Source: Devosia sp. (GTDB taxonomy: Bacteria > Pseudomonadota > Alphaproteobacteria > Rhizobiales > Devosiaceae). From it: a stretch of 7,543 bases of DNA. The DNA lies in contig DROE01000027.1 in assembly GCA_011322005.1 (NCBI GenBank), positions 1 to 7,543 of the forward strand, given 5' to 3'. The number at the start of each line of letters is the position of its first letter. Position 1 is the first letter of the stretch. Below, piece after piece: positions 7,070-7,543 of this stretch. Below the pieces are notes generated by a model. That model worked only from the letters and a program-made list of their open reading frames with translations, had not been told where the DNA came from and made no database searches. The position numbers were made by a program, and so were the translations under genes.

Positions 7070-7243
7070 TTAGTGGCAGGGAAAGCCGATGGCGTGGCGC
7101 GTGTCATGGGCACCGTTGTGCACTGCCATGTTTTGCGCAAAACCGGTTCCGGCAATCAGGAAAACCCCGATTATCAGAGCCAGTGAACCAGCGATAAGCC
7201 TTTGGGAAATTGAAAGGGATTGAGTGGTTGTCGTAGCATTCAT
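7070..7243 (-). CDS. cbtB: CbtB, small cobalt transporter subunit
   Basis: This 57-residue gene is the first of the operon. The protein has a short polar N-terminus (MNATTTTQSLSISQR), one membrane segment at about 16-34 (LIAGSLALIIGVFLIAGTG) and a C-terminal metal-ligand-rich tail, VHNGAHDTRHAIGFPCH at 41-57, with His42, His46, His50, Cys56 and His57. That tail is the CbtB signature and probably binds cobalt for passage to CbtA. The ATG at 7243 has a strong GGAGGG at 7256-7251, eight to nine bases upstream. cbtA starts 21 nt after the TAA. Length is normal for the family. Confidence 0.94.
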   Translation of the reverse strand: MNATTTTQSLSISQRLIAGSLALIIGVFLIAGTGFAQNMAVHNGAHDTRHAIGFPCH

Positions 7244-7250
7244 GTCAGCA

Positions 7251-7256
7251 CCCTCC
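7251..7256 (-). promoter_or_regulatory. Strong ribosome binding site of cbtB
   Basis: GGAGGG on the minus strand at standard spacing from the ATG at 7243. It defines the start of a short gene and lies downstream of the riboswitch, where leader structure could mask it. Confidence 0.7.
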
Positions 7257-7269
7257 GTGTGACGGTTTG

Positions 7270-7291
7270 AAAAGGTGGTGCGCGAGGCACC
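7270..7291 (-). terminator. Leader hairpin, possible riboswitch expression platform
   Basis: The minus strand reads GGTGC-CTCGC-GCACC (7291-7277), then ACC and a short TTTT (7273-7270). A five-base-pair GC-rich stem followed closely by a T run suggests a weak intrinsic terminator. It starts immediately after the riboswitch P1 strand. The T run is short, so it may instead influence access to the cbtB ribosome binding site about 20 nt further on. Confidence 0.35.
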
Positions 7292-7292
7292 C

Positions 7293-7494
7293 GGTTACCG
7301 GCGGGCAGGTCTCCTGGCTTGTGGTGTTTTTGTCGCTTCTTCCCGCCTTCCCGGTGCCAAAGACACCAGTGGCAATATGAGAAAAAACTCACCACTCACA
7401 GTTGCGGGGGCAGCCACGGATTTGGTCCCTGATGGGTACGCCGTACCGTGTTCCCTATTAAGCCCTTCACCGAATCTGGATAAGGGCGCCAACC
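7293..7494 (-). promoter_or_regulatory. Cobalamin (AdoCbl) riboswitch
   Basis: The conserved core of the cobalamin riboswitch is readable on the minus strand: a GCCCTT/AAGGGC stem, TTAATAGGGAA (7461-7451), GGCTGCCCCCGCAACTGT (7415-7398), GCCACTGG (7373-7366), GGGAAGGCGGGAAGAAGC (7352-7335) and the B12 box AAGCCAGGAGACCTGCC (7320-7304). The terminal P1 helix can form from GGTTGGCG (7494-7487) with CGCC (from about 7302) and AACC (7296-7293), with a small bulge. It lies in the 5' leader of cbtB and should lower expression of the whole operon when adenosylcobalamin binds. The ends are estimated from P1 pairing. Confidence 0.95.
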
Positions 7495-7543
7495 AATTCA
7501 GATGGTGGCACGGACCCACACTGATTGGCAAGGGCTCAAATGG

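Noticed and set aside
7131..7148. Palindromes TTTTGCGCAAAA and AACCGGTT
   Set aside because: They fall inside cbtB and encode GTGFAQN in a normal position between the membrane segment and the His-rich tail; I see no evidence of an operator or insertion.
7295..7531. Minus-strand 78-codon open frame
   Set aside because: It lies over the cobalamin riboswitch, whose conserved RNA elements explain the sequence.
7495..7543. Possible operon promoter (TTGCCA on the minus strand)
   Set aside because: No acceptable -10 box lies at proper spacing before the riboswitch; the promoter is probably beyond the right edge.

Overview
The window is almost entirely one minus-strand operon for cobalt uptake and aerobic (late cobalt insertion) cobalamin biosynthesis. 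It comes from a moderately GC-rich alphaproteobacterium, most likely of the order Hyphomicrobiales. That placement rests on the CobN/CobW/CbtAB gene set, the protein sequences and the style of the dispersed palindromic repeats; no rRNA or other taxonomic marker is present, so it is an inference.

Reading in the direction of transcription, from right to left: nothing assignable at 7495-7543; an AdoCbl (cobalamin) riboswitch at about 7293-7494; a small hairpin in the leader; cbtB (57 aa) and cbtA (243 aa), a cobalt transporter pair; cobW (346 aa, GTG start), a metal-binding GTPase; cobN (1294 aa), the large cobaltochelatase subunit; cobO (213 aa), the corrinoid adenosyltransferase; and a 5'-truncated view (227 residues, cut by the left edge) of a protein with an N-terminal rhodanese domain joined in frame to a YfbR-like HD phosphohydrolase domain. 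The last gene has no ATG start and is best read from a TTG overlapping the cobO stop.

Functionally, the riboswitch would shut the operon down when adenosylcobalamin is plentiful. When B12 is scarce, CbtAB brings in Co2+, CobW probably handles or delivers the metal, CobN (with CobS and CobT, not in this window) inserts cobalt into hydrogenobyrinate a,c-diamide, and CobO adenosylates the corrinoid. Coupling is tight: cbtA/cobW, cobW/cobN and cobO/rhodanese-HD all overlap. The only loosened junction is cobN-cobO, where an 81-nt gap carries a repeat.

The unexpected content is (i) three different palindromic repeat types in the one operon, two of them inserted in frame inside cobN and expressed as extra protein segments and one between cobN and cobO, and (ii) the rhodanese-HD fusion at the end of the operon. 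I see no CRISPR array, transposase, phage gene, tRNA or defence system. The window is otherwise an ordinary vitamin B12 operon.
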